Part shown: positions 1 through 9,644 of the stretch, piece after piece
How the letters are laid out: each line of letters starts with the position of its first letter
How positions within the stretch are numbered: the first letter of the stretch is position 1
Origin: Rhizobium sp. 16-449-1b
Lineage (GTDB): Bacteria; Pseudomonadota; Alphaproteobacteria; Rhizobiales; Rhizobiaceae
Assembly: GCF_017741935.1 (NCBI RefSeq)
Contig: NZ_JAGHMH010000015.1
Coordinates: 1-64,000 of the forward strand
DNA length: 64,000 nucleotides
Direction: 5' to 3'
Position numbers and translations under genes: made by a program
The notes under the pieces: model-generated
What the model was told of the DNA's origin: nothing
Database searches by the model: none
The model's input: only the letters and a program-made list of their open reading frames with translations

Positions 1-21
1 GAACCACCAGGCCAAAGCGGC

Positions 22-624
22 TTAAATTAACCAGCTACCCGAGCCGGAAACTCCATTCTTCCAAAGCCCAAAAGGTCTCAAATCATTCGACGACGGACAA
101 TCTTTGGTGGCAGGGGCGATTGTCACAACCGGCGTGCCGTCGGGAACAGAGATCTTCTTCTCTTTACCTTGATACGAGACGGTCACGGTACGACCGTCGA
201 CACCCTTTACAGCATCCGCGACCGTTGCGTTGGTCATAGAACTGTTGGGCTTCAAGTCCCAGCCATAGCTGCCTTCACCGGTACCTTTCATCGCCGGGGG
301 GAATATGAGGACCTCGAGTGCGCCGTCACCACCTTCTTTCTTAGGCAAGGAGGCGATGCCCACGAAGTCTCCTGGCTTGATGTCGGTAACCGATGCCTTC
401 GCCACTGCCGCCACGTTCCAGCCGTCCGCAAGCGCAACGTCGATGTCTTCTCCCTCTCGCGACTTCACCTTGAGGTTCGCCCCATTAAAACTAATGATAT
501 AGCCGCGAATTCGGACCTGATCGCTTTTCTGGCTCGCGGCGGAGGCCGGAACTGTCGTGGAAACGAGAGCGGGGGCGCCAGCAATGCTTGCCAGGATAAG
601 TGCCGGGAGAATGTTCCGTATCAT
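22..624 (-). CDS. exported protein of unknown function
   Basis: 200 residues with a clear signal peptide: MIRN, a hydrophobic stretch and a likely cleavage after ASA near residue 30. The mature part is rich in beta-forming, hydrophilic sequence and has no motif I can name. The ATG start follows a good AGGA ribosome site. The gene is divergent from the ECF sigma factor at 896, so it may be a target of that sigma (inference). The last 25-30 residues (CPSSNDLRPF onward) look unlike the rest, being rich in Ser, Gly and Trp. The original C-terminus may have been replaced or frameshifted. Confidence 0.75.
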   Translation of the reverse strand: MIRNILPALILASIAGAPALVSTTVPASAASQKSDQVRIRGYIISFNGANLKVKSREGEDIDVALADGWNVAAVAKASVTDIKPGDFVGIASLPKKEGGDGALEVLIFPPAMKGTGEGSYGWDLKPNSSMTNATVADAVKGVDGRTVTVSYQGKEKKISVPDGTPVVTIAPATKDCPSSNDLRPFGLWKNGVSGSGSWLI

Positions 625-895
625 GATGTAATCCTTTACCTACTAGTCGGTTGACCTGCTGTACCAGTTCGCTCGCAGGACGGTCTGTCTTTGCAAGCGC
701 ATTGGGTGACACACTGAACAAGGGGCTATATCGGTGGTTGGACCGCAGCCACTTATCGGCCAGCAGCTCGACGTGAGCGACTGTTGCATCTTAGGCCTAA
801 TTCGTCGTATCCCGGATTTGGTTACATCGTCCGTGCGAAAATTTATTTTGATGACAGCGAAACCAAAAACCCGGCCAAACGAATGAGCTTCTGAC
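625..895. promoter_or_regulatory. divergent intergenic region before ECF sigma gene
   Basis: This 271-base gap separates the exported-protein gene (minus) from the sigma gene (plus), so it should hold both promoters. ECF sigma factors commonly drive their own promoter and a neighbour's. I could not pick out a convincing shared -35/-10 pair by eye. I see no coding region here. Confidence 0.4.
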
Positions 896-1438
896 GTGGC
901 GAGTTTTACGGAACAGGACCTGAAAGCTTTGATGCTTTTGTCTCTTGATGGGGATGAGGATGCCTACCGGCGCCTCCTCCACACCATTCAGGCGATGTTG
1001 AGAAGCTACTACGTCCGACGAATTAATACCGTCGCAGACGTCGACGACCTCATTCAGGAAACGCTCATGGCTGTACACCAACGCAGGATGACATACGACC
1101 GCAACCTTCCTTTTACAGTGTGGCTGTTCGCGGTTGCTAGGCATAAACTTGTCGACCACTTCCGCAGATCGAAAGTGCGAAATCACGTAGGAATTGAATT
1201 CCTGGACGACATTGCAGACCAATTCACCTTCGATGCAGTCACGGCGAACATGGACGTAGCAAGGCTACTTGATAGCCTCTCGCCTCTTCAAAGAGACATG
1301 GTACGACAGGTGAGGATTGAAGGGCACTCCGTAGCCGAGGCAGCCGCGAGCGGCGGCCGTAGCGAGGCTGTCGTAAAGGTGAGCGTTCACCGGGGGCTCA
1401 AGGCCCTGGCTTCGAAGTTCAAAGGACAATCACAGTGA
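896..1438 (+). CDS. ECF-type RNA polymerase sigma factor
   Basis: 180 residues, the usual ECF length. The sigma region 2 core is visible at residues 48-56 (DVDDLIQET), followed by the WLFAVARHKLVDHFRR segment (about 76-91). Sigma region 4 lies at about 127-172 (SPLQRDMVRQVR through VHRGLKAL). The start is GTG. The stop overlaps the start of the next gene, an NrsF-like anti-sigma, which marks the pair as a sigma/anti-sigma operon. NrsF-linked ECF factors in alphaproteobacteria respond to oxidative or metal stress; the actual signal here is not visible. Confidence 0.93.
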   Translation: MASFTEQDLKALMLLSLDGDEDAYRRLLHTIQAMLRSYYVRRINTVADVDDLIQETLMAVHQRRMTYDRNLPFTVWLFAVARHKLVDHFRRSKVRNHVGIEFLDDIADQFTFDAVTANMDVARLLDSLSPLQRDMVRQVRIEGHSVAEAAASGGRSEAVVKVSVHRGLKALASKFKGQSQ

Positions 1439-2073
1439 CCGATAATTTGATTGATGCACTCGTGAAAGATCTCAGAGCTGTCCACCCCTCTGAAATCAAA
1501 CGCAAGCTCTTGCTAGCGCTCGCAGTTGGCTTCCTGGTCTCAGCGATTAGCTTCATGATTGTGCGTGGATTTCGTCCCGATTTGGTTAGCATAATTCAGC
1601 TTCGTATCTTTTGGCTGAAGTCGGCATTTCCGTTTGTTCTCTCAGCTATCGGTACACATGCCCTACTGATAGTTGCTCGGCCTGGCGGTGTACCCCTCCG
1701 TGCGGTCTGGTACGCAATTGCAGCCTACCTTGTTTTAGTGGCGCTGGCGTTGCTCCAGCTGAAGGCTTCCGCCGTCTCAGAATGGTCCGGGCTCATGCTC
1801 GGCAGATCCTGGTGGATTTGCCCTATGTTGATCGTATGCGTGTCGGCGCCGGTCTTCGCAGCGATAGTTTTCTTCCTAAGGCAAGCCGCACCGACCGACC
1901 TCCGTCTGAGCGGCTTTGTGGCCGGCTCGACATCGGGCGCCATCGGGGCCTGGATATATTCCTGGGGTTGCCTTGAAGACGGCCTTGCATTCATGGCCAT
2001 GTGGTACCTTCTGGGAATTCTTGCGTGTGGCGCCCTGGGTGCGTTGTCTGGCCCAAGGTTGCTTCGCTGGTAA
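1435..2073 (+). CDS. NrsF/DUF1109-family anti-sigma factor
   Basis: 212 residues, starting at GTG inside the end of the sigma gene (GTGA overlap, translational coupling). A short cytoplasmic N-terminus (about residues 1-22) is followed by six hydrophobic segments, the DUF1109 (NrsF) layout. NrsF proteins hold their cognate ECF factor at the inner membrane until a signal releases it. The position directly after the sigma gene supports this. Two Cys residues in late membrane segments (SWGCLEDG and LACGAL) could serve in sensing, but that is only inference. Confidence 0.88.
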   Translation: MTDNLIDALVKDLRAVHPSEIKRKLLLALAVGFLVSAISFMIVRGFRPDLVSIIQLRIFWLKSAFPFVLSAIGTHALLIVARPGGVPLRAVWYAIAAYLVLVALALLQLKASAVSEWSGLMLGRSWWICPMLIVCVSAPVFAAIVFFLRQAAPTDLRLSGFVAGSTSGAIGAWIYSWGCLEDGLAFMAMWYLLGILACGALGALSGPRLLRW

Positions 2074-2240
2074 GCTGACCCCTCACTGACGGCGGGCACG
2101 TTTACAGCATTTCGTTTTTCGGCCTCGCTTGCAGGTGTACGAAGACCGGCGGTCCTTGGACTGCCGAAAGCTCGATGGATAACGAACTCCGATCCGTCGG
2201 AGCCCAGCGAAGCGCGTATTCGATGGCCCCTCAAGACGTA

Positions 2241-2273
2241 AGCCGCCCACCTGCGCTAAGCATATGGGCGGCT
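2241..2273 (-). terminator. hairpin downstream of pntB
   Basis: Two 9-base arms (AGCCGCCCA at 2241-2249 and its complement at 2265-2273) flank a 15-base loop. They sit 22 bases beyond the pntB stop on the minus strand. There is no clear run of U after the stem, so it may be a weak or Rho-assisted terminator. Confidence 0.4.
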
Positions 2274-2295
2274 AGAATGACGACGCGAGCTCGCC

Positions 2296-3735
2296 TTACG
2301 CCATCAGTGGTTGCAGCTTGTTGATGCTGGTCTTGGCGTCACCGTAGAACATCCGCGTGTTCTCCTTATAGAAAAGCGGATTCTCGATGCCCGAATAGCC
2401 CGTGCCTTGGCCGCGCTTGGAGACAAACACCTGCTTGGCCTTCCAAACCTGCAGCACTGGCATACCTGCAATCGGAGAATTCGGATCTTCCTCAGCGGCT
2501 GGATTGACGATGTCATTCGAGCCGATGACAATGACGACATCCGTGTTCGGAAAGTCGTCGTTGATCTCGTCCATTTCCATCACGATGTCATATGGGACCT
2601 TGGCTTCGGCGAGCAACACATTCATGTGACCGGGCAATCGGCCAGCGACCGGATGGATGGCAAACCGCACGCTCTTACCCGCGGCTCTTAATTTCCGGGT
2701 CAGTTCGGAGACTGCTTGCTGTGCCTGGGCAACTGCCATGCCATACCCGGGCACGATTATGACGCTGTCCGCGTCGTTCAGCGCGGTGGCCACACCTTCG
2801 GCATCGATGGCAATCTGTTCGCCCTCGATTTCCATTGCAGGACCCGTGGTGGCGCCAAAGCCGCCGAGAATGACCGAGACAAAGGAGCGGTTCATCGCCT
2901 TGCACATGATGTAGGACAAGATCGCGCCGGAGGAGCCGACGAGTGCTCCAGTGACAATCAGCAGATCATTGCTGAGCGTGAAGCCAATCGCGGCGGCTGC
3001 CCAGCCAGAATAGCTGTTGAGCATTGAAACCACCACCGGCATATCGGCGCCGCCAATACCCATGATCAAGTGATAGCCGATAAAGAAGGCGAGCAATGTC
3101 ATCAGCACCAGCGTCCAGATGGGGGCGTCATTGAAGAACATTACCAGCAGAATAAGAGAGCCAATCGCGGCGCCCGCATTAAGCAAATGGCCGCCGGGTA
3201 GCTTCTTGGCCTTGCCGTCCACTTTGCCTGCGAGTTTGCCAAACGCAATCACGGAACCGGTGAAGGTAACCGCGCCGATGAACACTCCGAGGAAGATTTC
3301 GACCTTGAGAATCGCGATTTCCACCAGATCCTTTTGCGCCAGCTTTGCGGCAAAGCCAGCAAGTGCGGAGAGATCTCCTCCAGACGCCTTTAGAGCCGTA
3401 ACCGTGCCAAGCTCGAGTTCCGCATTGAAGCCGATAAACACTGCCGCCAGGCCGACGAAAGAGTGAAGTGCCGCGACAAGCTGCGGCATCTCGGTCATTT
3501 GCACGCGTGCCGCTACATAGTAGCCTATGGCCGAACCGCCAGCGATCATCACAAGAATGATGAAGCCATGGCCCACGCCGGGCCCGAAGACGGTGGCAAT
3601 GACCGCGAGCGCCATGCCCGCTATCCCGTACCACACCGCACGCTTGGCACTTTCCTGACCCGACAGCCCGCCCAAAGAAAGGATGAAGAGGATGGCGGCA
3701 GCAATGTATGCCGCAGAGACAATACCGATAGTCAT
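2296..3735 (-). CDS. pntB: proton-translocating NAD(P)+ transhydrogenase, beta subunit
   Basis: 479 residues, matching PntB. The N-terminal half carries about nine membrane segments. The C-terminal third is the NADP(H)-binding domain III, with the [10 protein letters not shown] fingerprint and a later [10 protein letters not shown] segment. It forms the inner-membrane transhydrogenase with PntA, moving hydride between NADH and NADP+ using the proton gradient. It lies 18 bases after pntA. It closes an operon that starts with a HisD-family dehydrogenase and an SDR, which suggests it balances NAD(P)H made by those enzymes. Confidence 0.97.
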   Translation of the reverse strand: MTIGIVSAAYIAAAILFILSLGGLSGQESAKRAVWYGIAGMALAVIATVFGPGVGHGFIILVMIAGGSAIGYYVAARVQMTEMPQLVAALHSFVGLAAVFIGFNAELELGTVTALKASGGDLSALAGFAAKLAQKDLVEIAILKVEIFLGVFIGAVTFTGSVIAFGKLAGKVDGKAKKLPGGHLLNAGAAIGSLILLVMFFNDAPIWTLVLMTLLAFFIGYHLIMGIGGADMPVVVSMLNSYSGWAAAAIGFTLSNDLLIVTGALVGSSGAILSYIMCKAMNRSFVSVILGGFGATTGPAMEIEGEQIAIDAEGVATALNDADSVIIVPGYGMAVAQAQQAVSELTRKLRAAGKSVRFAIHPVAGRLPGHMNVLLAEAKVPYDIVMEMDEINDDFPNTDVVIVIGSNDIVNPAAEEDPNSPIAGMPVLQVWKAKQVFVSKRGQGTGYSGIENPLFYKENTRMFYGDAKTSINKLQPLMA

Positions 3736-3753
3736 TGGATTTTCCTTACCCGC

Positions 3754-5334
3754 TCACGATCTCTGGAACATGGCGAGCATGCGCCTAGTCACGAGGAAAC
3801 CACCAACAATGTTGATTGTAGCGATCAGCACCGACAAAGCCGCGAGCGTCACCACTAGCCAGTTGCCAGAGCCGACTTGCAACAATGCGCCGAGGATAAC
3901 GATGCCGGAAATGGCATTCGTCACTGCCATCAGGGGCGTATGCAGCGAGTGGCTAACGTTCCAGATCACCGAAAAGCCGATGAAGCAGGCAAGAACGAAG
4001 ACAACGAAATGGTTCATGAAACTCTCCGGCGCATACGCACCGACGAGCAACAAGAGTAAGGTGGAGATCGCAAGCAGACCGAACTGATTGCGAGTCGCGG
4101 CCTTGAAGTCAGCTGTTTCCTTGGCGCGTTTCTCCTCCGGGGTCTGCTCCTTGGCCTTGCTCTTTGGTTTCTGAGCAGCGATCGCTTGGATCTTGGGCGG
4201 CGGTGGAGGAAATGTGACGGCGCTCTCGAATGCTACCGTGGCGCCACGGATAACGTCGTCTTCCATGTTGTGGACGAGCTTGCCATCCTTGGCAGGCGTT
4301 AGGTCCGCCATTATATGGCGGATATTCGTCGCATACAGCGTGGAAGATTGCGCGGCCATGCGGCTCGGAAAATCGGTGTAGCCGATGACGATGACACCAT
4401 TATCGGAGACGATCTTCTGGTCGGCGACGGTGAGGTCGCAGTTGCCGCCGCGTTCGGCTGCGAGGTCGATAATGACCGAGCCCGGCTTCATAAGCGCCAC
4501 CATGTCGGCAAGCCACAACTTTGGCGCATCGCGGCCAGGGATCAGCGCTGTGGTGATGACGATATCGATCTCGGGCGCCAGCTCGCGGAACTTCTCCAGC
4601 TGCTTTTCGCGAAACTCCGGAGACGACGGGGCTGCATAGCCACCGGTGGCGGCGCCGTCCTGCTGGCTCTCCTTGAAATCCAGGAAGACGAATTCGGCGC
4701 CCATGGATTCGATCTGTTCGGCGACTTCGGGGCGAACGTCGAAGGCATAGGTGATGGCGCCGAGCGAGGTCGCGGTGCCGATGGCGGCAAGACCAGCAAC
4801 GCCGGCGCCGATGACGAGCACCTTGGCAGGCGGAACTTTGCCGGCAGCCGTAATCTGTCCCGTAAAAAACCGACCGAAGTTGTTGCCGGCTTCGATCACG
4901 GCGCGATAGCCAGCGATGTTGGCCATCGACGACAGCGCGTCCATTTTCTGGGCTCGGCTGATGCGTGGCACCATATCCATGGCGATTACACTGGCACCCG
5001 TCGCCGCGGCCTGGTCCAACAATGCGGAATTTTGTGCCGGATAGAAGAACGATATCACCGTTTTATCAGCAGATAGGAGAGCAACCTCCTCCGCTTCGGG
5101 CGGCCGCACCTTAGCGATGACGTCGGCGGCTCTATACAATGCATCGCGGCTCTCGACTACTGTAACGCCCGCTGATCTATAGGCCTCATCCGAGAAGCCA
5201 GCCGCTCTTCCAGCGCCGGTTTCGATAAGGCATTCGTAGCCAATTCTTTGCAATTGGATCGCGCTGTCTGGTGTCATCGCCACACGCGCCTCTCCTGCAA
5301 ACCCCTCCCGGGGAGTTGCTATCTTCATCTTCAT
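3754..5334 (-). CDS. pntA: proton-translocating NAD(P)+ transhydrogenase, alpha subunit (fused form)
   Basis: 526 residues. The N-terminal domain I binds NAD(H), with VIGAGVAGLAAIG near residue 170. A Pro/Lys-rich linker (about 375-405) follows, then four membrane segments at the C-terminus. Many alphaproteobacteria split this into PntAA and PntAB; here the two parts are fused as in E. coli. It starts 16 bases after the SDR stop, so it is almost surely cotranscribed with the SDR and the HisD-family gene. Confidence 0.97.
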   Translation of the reverse strand: MKMKIATPREGFAGEARVAMTPDSAIQLQRIGYECLIETGAGRAAGFSDEAYRSAGVTVVESRDALYRAADVIAKVRPPEAEEVALLSADKTVISFFYPAQNSALLDQAAATGASVIAMDMVPRISRAQKMDALSSMANIAGYRAVIEAGNNFGRFFTGQITAAGKVPPAKVLVIGAGVAGLAAIGTATSLGAITYAFDVRPEVAEQIESMGAEFVFLDFKESQQDGAATGGYAAPSSPEFREKQLEKFRELAPEIDIVITTALIPGRDAPKLWLADMVALMKPGSVIIDLAAERGGNCDLTVADQKIVSDNGVIVIGYTDFPSRMAAQSSTLYATNIRHIMADLTPAKDGKLVHNMEDDVIRGATVAFESAVTFPPPPPKIQAIAAQKPKSKAKEQTPEEKRAKETADFKAATRNQFGLLAISTLLLLLVGAYAPESFMNHFVVFVLACFIGFSVIWNVSHSLHTPLMAVTNAISGIVILGALLQVGSGNWLVVTLAALSVLIATINIVGGFLVTRRMLAMFQRS

Positions 5335-5350
5335 GCTCCCATTGAGTTCG

Positions 5351-6124
5351 TCAGTCGGCAGTCCAGCCGCCGTCGACCATAAGTGCGGACCCCGTAATCA
5401 TTGCCGCGGCGTCAGACGCGAGGAATGTGACAGGTCCCATGATGTCCTCTAGCTCGCCAACACGACCGAGCTTGATCTTCTCTTCGATCCAACGAACCCG
5501 ATCGGGATTAGCGAAGGTTTGCTCGGCCAATGGAGTTCGGATGAACGTGGGGCAAATTGTATTCACTCGGACGCCGAACTTTCCCCACTCAATCGCCATC
5601 GACTTGGTGAATCCCTCGACCGCGTGTTTCGTCGCGCTGTACACAGCGCGATCGATCCCGCCGACGTGAGCCATCTGGGAAGAGATGTTGATTAGGGAGC
5701 CAGGGGCCTTCGCTTCGATAAGCCTCTTCGCGACCGCTCGAGTGACGAAGTACGCTCCACGAACGTTGATCCCCATGACTGCGTCGAAGTCGACTGGGGT
5801 GGTTTCCAGCGCCGGGCCGTGTCGAGCGAGCCCAGCACTGTTGACCAGTATGTCGAACGGTGCGCTAGCCGCTATCGTCCTTTCAGTTGCATGGACATCT
5901 TCGACGTCTAGCGAAAGTGACGTAGCGATCAGCCCGATCCGTCGGAGACTTTCTACTGTCTCTTCGAGCTTTTCGGCTGACCGGGCTGCAAGTGTAACCT
6001 TAGCTCCAGCCTCAGCAAGAGCAACGGCTGCAGCCCGTCCGATACCGGATGACGCGCCCACGACAAGCGCAGACTTGCCGTGCAACCGGAAGGATGGTGT
6101 TCGTGGGAGCGCCAACGGGGTCAT
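5351..6124 (-). CDS. SDR-family NAD(P)-dependent oxidoreductase
   Basis: 257 residues from the ATG that overlaps the stop of the upstream HisD-family gene (ATGA). A longer reading to 6184 exists but would start inside that gene. It has the classic SDR features: the GASSGIGRA cofactor loop near the N-terminus, NSAG, an active-site Ser (INISSQ), YSATK as the Tyr/Lys pair, and a C-terminal MVDGGWT tail. It is translated between the HisD-like dehydrogenase and pntA, so it is probably a second oxidation step in the same route. The substrate is not readable from sequence. Confidence 0.92.
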   Translation of the reverse strand: MTPLALPRTPSFRLHGKSALVVGASSGIGRAAAVALAEAGAKVTLAARSAEKLEETVESLRRIGLIATSLSLDVEDVHATERTIAASAPFDILVNSAGLARHGPALETTPVDFDAVMGINVRGAYFVTRAVAKRLIEAKAPGSLINISSQMAHVGGIDRAVYSATKHAVEGFTKSMAIEWGKFGVRVNTICPTFIRTPLAEQTFANPDRVRWIEEKIKLGRVGELEDIMGPVTFLASDAAAMITGSALMVDGGWTAD

Positions 6125-7431
6125 TCGGCAGCCTGTCCGTAGCCGACATTGCGACCACCGTAACGGCGAACGCGCACGTTGCACTGTTCCGCGTGACCAA
6201 CAAATCCCTCAAGTATGCAAAGCCGAGATCCGTAAGCGCCGATCATGGCAGCGGCTTCGTCCGTCAGCACTTTCTGATAGCTATGTGTCTTGAGGTACTT
6301 TCCGACCCAGAGGCCCCCGGTGTACCGACCAGCCTTCTTGGTTGGCAGCGTGTGGTTAGTGCCAATTACTTTGTCACCATTAGCCACGTTGGTACGAGCC
6401 CCCAGGAACAGCGCACCGTAGCTGTGCATGTTCGCAAGATACCAGTCGTCTCTGTCGGTCATTACCTGGACGTGTTCGCTGGCAATATCGTTCGCGACTT
6501 CAAGCATTTCCTCGTGACTGTCACAAAGGATCACTTCGCCGTAATCCTCCCAGCTGCGTCGGGCGGTCTCAGCCGTAGGTAGGATCGCCAATAGGCGCTC
6601 GATTTCACTTAGTGTGGACTCGGCGAGCTTGCGACTGTTGGTTAGCAGCACCGCCGGGGAGTTATATCCGTGCTCAGCCTGACCCAAGAGATCGGTAGCG
6701 CAAATTTCGCCGTCGACTGTGTCATCTGCGATTACCATGGTCTCGGTCGGACCAGCAAACAGATCTATCCCGACGCGGCCGTAAAGCTGGCGCTTGGCTT
6801 CGGCGACAAAGGCATTGCCAGGCCCCACCAGCATGTCGACGGCCTTGATTGTCTCAGTGCCCAAAGCCATCGCGCCGATCGCTTGAATACCACCCATGAC
6901 ATAGATCTCATGGGCGCCACCAAGTTTCATCGCTGCGATGACTGCTGGGTTTGGCTCCCCTTTGAACGGCGGTGTCGCGGCAATGATCCGCGGCACGCCC
7001 GCAACGGACGCAGTTGCAACCGACATGTGCGCAGAGGCAACCATCGGGAACTTCCCTCCCGGGATGTAGCAGCCCACCGATTGAACAGGGATATTACGGT
7101 GACCGAGGATTACGCCAGGCAGCGTCTCAACCTCGATGTCCCGCATGGAGTCGCGTTGCGCCTGGGCGAAATTTCTTACCTGCGCTTGAGCGAACTTGAT
7201 GTCCTCCATGTCACGTGGCGAAACGCGGTTCATCAACGCCTCAACTTCGCCATCGGACAACCTGAAAGACGCTGGTGTATACTTATCGAATTTCTCCGAA
7301 AGATCACGGACGGCTGCATCGCCGCGAGCTTCAATATCCTTGAGGATACCTTCTACAGTGGTCCGGACGTTGGCATCGTCAACGGAGCGAGCCTGCTCGG
7401 TCTTGCCTCGCTTTAGGTATGTGATTGTCAT
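6121..7431 (-). CDS. HisD-family NAD-dependent alcohol dehydrogenase (HpsN-like)
   Basis: 436 residues from the ATG preceded by AAAGGAG. The fold is that of histidinol dehydrogenase: [40 protein letters not shown] with Gln and His ligands, ASEHVQV with the Glu/His pair, and a C-terminal GHAEQC His. There are no other his genes here, and the operon partners are an SDR and transhydrogenase. It is therefore unlikely to make histidine. HisD paralogues such as HpsN oxidise sulfopropanediol or other small polyols, and one of those roles fits better. The exact substrate is unknown. Confidence 0.85.
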   Translation of the reverse strand: MTITYLKRGKTEQARSVDDANVRTTVEGILKDIEARGDAAVRDLSEKFDKYTPASFRLSDGEVEALMNRVSPRDMEDIKFAQAQVRNFAQAQRDSMRDIEVETLPGVILGHRNIPVQSVGCYIPGGKFPMVASAHMSVATASVAGVPRIIAATPPFKGEPNPAVIAAMKLGGAHEIYVMGGIQAIGAMALGTETIKAVDMLVGPGNAFVAEAKRQLYGRVGIDLFAGPTETMVIADDTVDGEICATDLLGQAEHGYNSPAVLLTNSRKLAESTLSEIERLLAILPTAETARRSWEDYGEVILCDSHEEMLEVANDIASEHVQVMTDRDDWYLANMHSYGALFLGARTNVANGDKVIGTNHTLPTKKAGRYTGGLWVGKYLKTHSYQKVLTDEAAAMIGAYGSRLCILEGFVGHAEQCNVRVRRYGGRNVGYGQAAE

Positions 7432-7497
7432 GGAAATTCTCCTTTCGAAGAACAGAATATGGTGGTAGGCAAGCAATGCAAGTTTTCATCGAAGTAC

Positions 7498-7510
7498 TGA
7501 AAAATTTTCA
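7498..7510. promoter_or_regulatory. possible operator in lacI-type/HisD divergent region
   Basis: The 13-base odd palindrome TGAAAAATTTTCA (arms TGAAAA and TTTTCA around one A) lies 12 bases upstream of the LacI-type start. It sits between the divergent genes. A further TTTTCA half-site occurs about 15 bases to the left. The position fits an autoregulated operator, but LacI-family sites more often have a central CG, so this is tentative. Confidence 0.3.
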
Positions 7511-7522
7511 CTGTGGTGCGAT

Positions 7523-8503
7523 ATGAAGCCAACTGCCAAAGAGGTCGCGCACGCGGCGGGTGTCTCGCTCGCGGCTGTTTCCCGAGCCTTCACACCCGGT
7601 GCTCCTATTGATAGCGACAAGCGCAAGCGCATCCTTGCGGCCGCTGAGGCGATCGGATACATCAGTCCAGCCAGACGCACTGCTACCGTGATAGCAGCAG
7701 GAACCGTCACGCTCGTCGCTGGCGACCTCCTCAACCCTTTCTACCCAACTGTCCTCGACGCGCTCGCGCGAAATTTGCAGGAGACGGGCCGCCAGCTGCT
7801 GGTTTATGCGCTCGCCGCAGCAACTAATGTCGATGCTGCCACTGAACAGATCCTCGCAGCCCGCCCTTCGGCAATTATCGTTACATCTGCCAATCTCACT
7901 TCGAGAATGGCTCAAGCATGCCGCCAGCACCAAATAAAAGTGGTGCTTTTAAATCGGGTGCAAAGGGATGTTCGCATTAACGCGGTCGCATGTGACAACT
8001 ATCAAGGCGGCCGCGATATTGGCCAACTCCTGCTGCAGGGAAAGCACCGAAAGATTGGTTTTCTCGGTGGTGTGGCAAACACGTCAACCCACATCGAACG
8101 CGCTCGTGGCTTTCGCGATGCGCTCACGGAGGCGGGTCGATCGATCGATGCGCAGGCCTTTGGTAATTTCAACTACCAGAGCGCCTACCAAGCCGGAATC
8201 GAGATGCTGACCTCAAAGACGATCCCAGATGCAATATTCTGTTGCAACGACATAATGGCGCTGGCTGTCATCGATGCCGCAAGGGAGCGCGGTATCCGCA
8301 TTCCTGATGATCTCGCCGTCGTTGGTTTCGACGATATACCAATGGCAAGCTGGAACTCGTATCAGCTGACGACCGTGCGCCAGCCTGTGGAGCGCATGGT
8401 ACAAGAAGCGCTCAGGCTCATCGATGATCCAAGCATAAGACCAACCGACAACGGAATAACGCGCCTTCTGGCGGGGCAGCTCATTCTCCGCGGATCTGCC
8501 TGA
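7523..8503 (+). CDS. LacI-family transcriptional regulator
   Basis: 326 residues. The N-terminal helix-turn-helix (KEVAHAAGVSLAAVSRAF, about residues 5-22) is followed by a periplasmic-binding-like effector domain ending in the usual LAVVGFDDIPMA and TTVRQPVERM segments. It is divergent from the HisD-SDR-pntAB operon and convergent with the ABC permease end. It probably controls one or both catabolic operons in response to a sugar-like ligand. The start has a poor ribosome site, but the position and HTH leave no better choice. Confidence 0.93.
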   Translation: MKPTAKEVAHAAGVSLAAVSRAFTPGAPIDSDKRKRILAAAEAIGYISPARRTATVIAAGTVTLVAGDLLNPFYPTVLDALARNLQETGRQLLVYALAAATNVDAATEQILAARPSAIIVTSANLTSRMAQACRQHQIKVVLLNRVQRDVRINAVACDNYQGGRDIGQLLLQGKHRKIGFLGGVANTSTHIERARGFRDALTEAGRSIDAQAFGNFNYQSAYQAGIEMLTSKTIPDAIFCCNDIMALAVIDAARERGIRIPDDLAVVGFDDIPMASWNSYQLTTVRQPVERMVQEALRLIDDPSIRPTDNGITRLLAGQLILRGSA

Positions 8504-8603
8504 CGGTTGAGATGCTCCGCATAGCGCTGGACTGTCGGGAGATTGACCTGGGCAGCGGGTGCTCATGAGCTGACCAGGAGAGTCTGTGTGCTTGCAGACC
8601 TTG

Positions 8604-8633
8604 GTACTGACCCGTCAGAAGACGGGTCAGTAC
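8604..8633. terminator. strong bidirectional hairpin between convergent genes
   Basis: A perfect 13-base stem (GTACTGACCCGTC and its complement) with a 4-base AGAA loop lies between the LacI-type gene end (8503) and the ABC permease end (8661). The placement suits a terminator for both transcripts, although neither side carries a long U tract. Confidence 0.65.
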
Positions 8634-8660
8634 TGTCTGGAAGAGCCGGAAAACGAGCAA

Positions 8661-9644
8661 TCAGCCGCGAGACCGTGCGAAGGCGTCGAGCGCCACGGCT
8701 GCCACAACGATCGTGCCCTTGATCACCAGCTGGTAGTTGGAATCGACTGCCAAACTGTCCAGCAAGTTCGTTAGGACCGCAACGATCAACAACCCAATTG
8801 CGCTGCGCCACACTGATCCTTCGCCGCCCATTAGCGAGGTGCCACCGATGACGACTACGGCGATAGAGTCCAGCGCCATCGAAGAGCCAATATCAGCCTG
8901 TCCGATCGAGAGCCGAGATGCGATGATCATCCCGCCGAGGGACGCACAAACTCCGCAAATCACGTATGTCGACGTCCGAAGTAAAGACGTTGGCAGGCCG
9001 GCAAGCCGGGATGCTTCGTCGTTTCCGCCGATCGCATAGAGGCTGCGGCCGTAAACGGTCTTGCGAAGAACAAACTCACCTACGATGAGAACCGCCCCAA
9101 GGATCCAGATGCTGACCGGCAAACCCAAAACACTGCCGCGGCCAATGAAGGAAAATGACTTGTCAGAGACAACGAACGGCGAGGAGTTGGAATATAGAAG
9201 CGCAAGCCCACTGAAGACAGAGGTGGTGCCGAGCGTCGCGACGAACGGATTTACGTTGATGCGGGTAATTACCGTACCATTGATAAGCCCTGCAATCAGG
9301 CCGACCAGAAGGGTGACGGATGCTGCCGCCCACAGTGGCCAGCCAGCGACTGCAAGACTGGCGAAAACCGTGGCGCCAGCAGCATAGGTCGCGCCAACCG
9401 ACAAATCGAAGCCACGAGTGATCATGACCAACGTCATGCCTACCGCAACGATCCCCAGCGGCGCGTTCTGGCTCAGGATGTTCTTGATATTCTGGACGTC
9501 CAGAAAGCGCGGATAAAGCGCCTGGCTGACAGCAATTAGTGCGAAGAGCACTATCAAGAGACCGTATCGCAAGGCGATTTCCGTTACCGACGTCTTGCGG
9601 CTTCGAGCTGGTGACAAGGTTGGTTCCGAGATTGAGTTAGACAT
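8661..9644 (-). CDS. ABC transporter permease, RbsC/sugar type
   Basis: 327 residues of hydrophobic membrane protein of the BPD_transp_2 (ribose/xylose permease) family. Recognisable parts are the early VGMTLVMITRGFDLSVGA segment and the later GGTSLMGGEGSVWRS loop that docks the ATPase. It overlaps the end of the ATPase gene by 8 bases. It is the only permease in an operon with three binding proteins, so all three probably feed this channel. Confidence 0.95.
   Translation of the reverse strand: MSNSISEPTLSPARSRKTSVTEIALRYGLLIVLFALIAVSQALYPRFLDVQNIKNILSQNAPLGIVAVGMTLVMITRGFDLSVGATYAAGATVFASLAVAGWPLWAAASVTLLVGLIAGLINGTVITRINVNPFVATLGTTSVFSGLALLYSNSSPFVVSDKSFSFIGRGSVLGLPVSIWILGAVLIVGEFVLRKTVYGRSLYAIGGNDEASRLAGLPTSLLRTSTYVICGVCASLGGMIIASRLSIGQADIGSSMALDSIAVVVIGGTSLMGGEGSVWRSAIGLLIVAVLTNLLDSLAVDSNYQLVIKGTIVVAAVALDAFARSRG

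Noticed and set aside
6121..7431. True histidinol dehydrogenase for histidine biosynthesis
   Set aside because: No other his gene is near, and it overlaps an SDR and pntAB under a LacI-type regulator. A HisD-family catabolic enzyme fits better.
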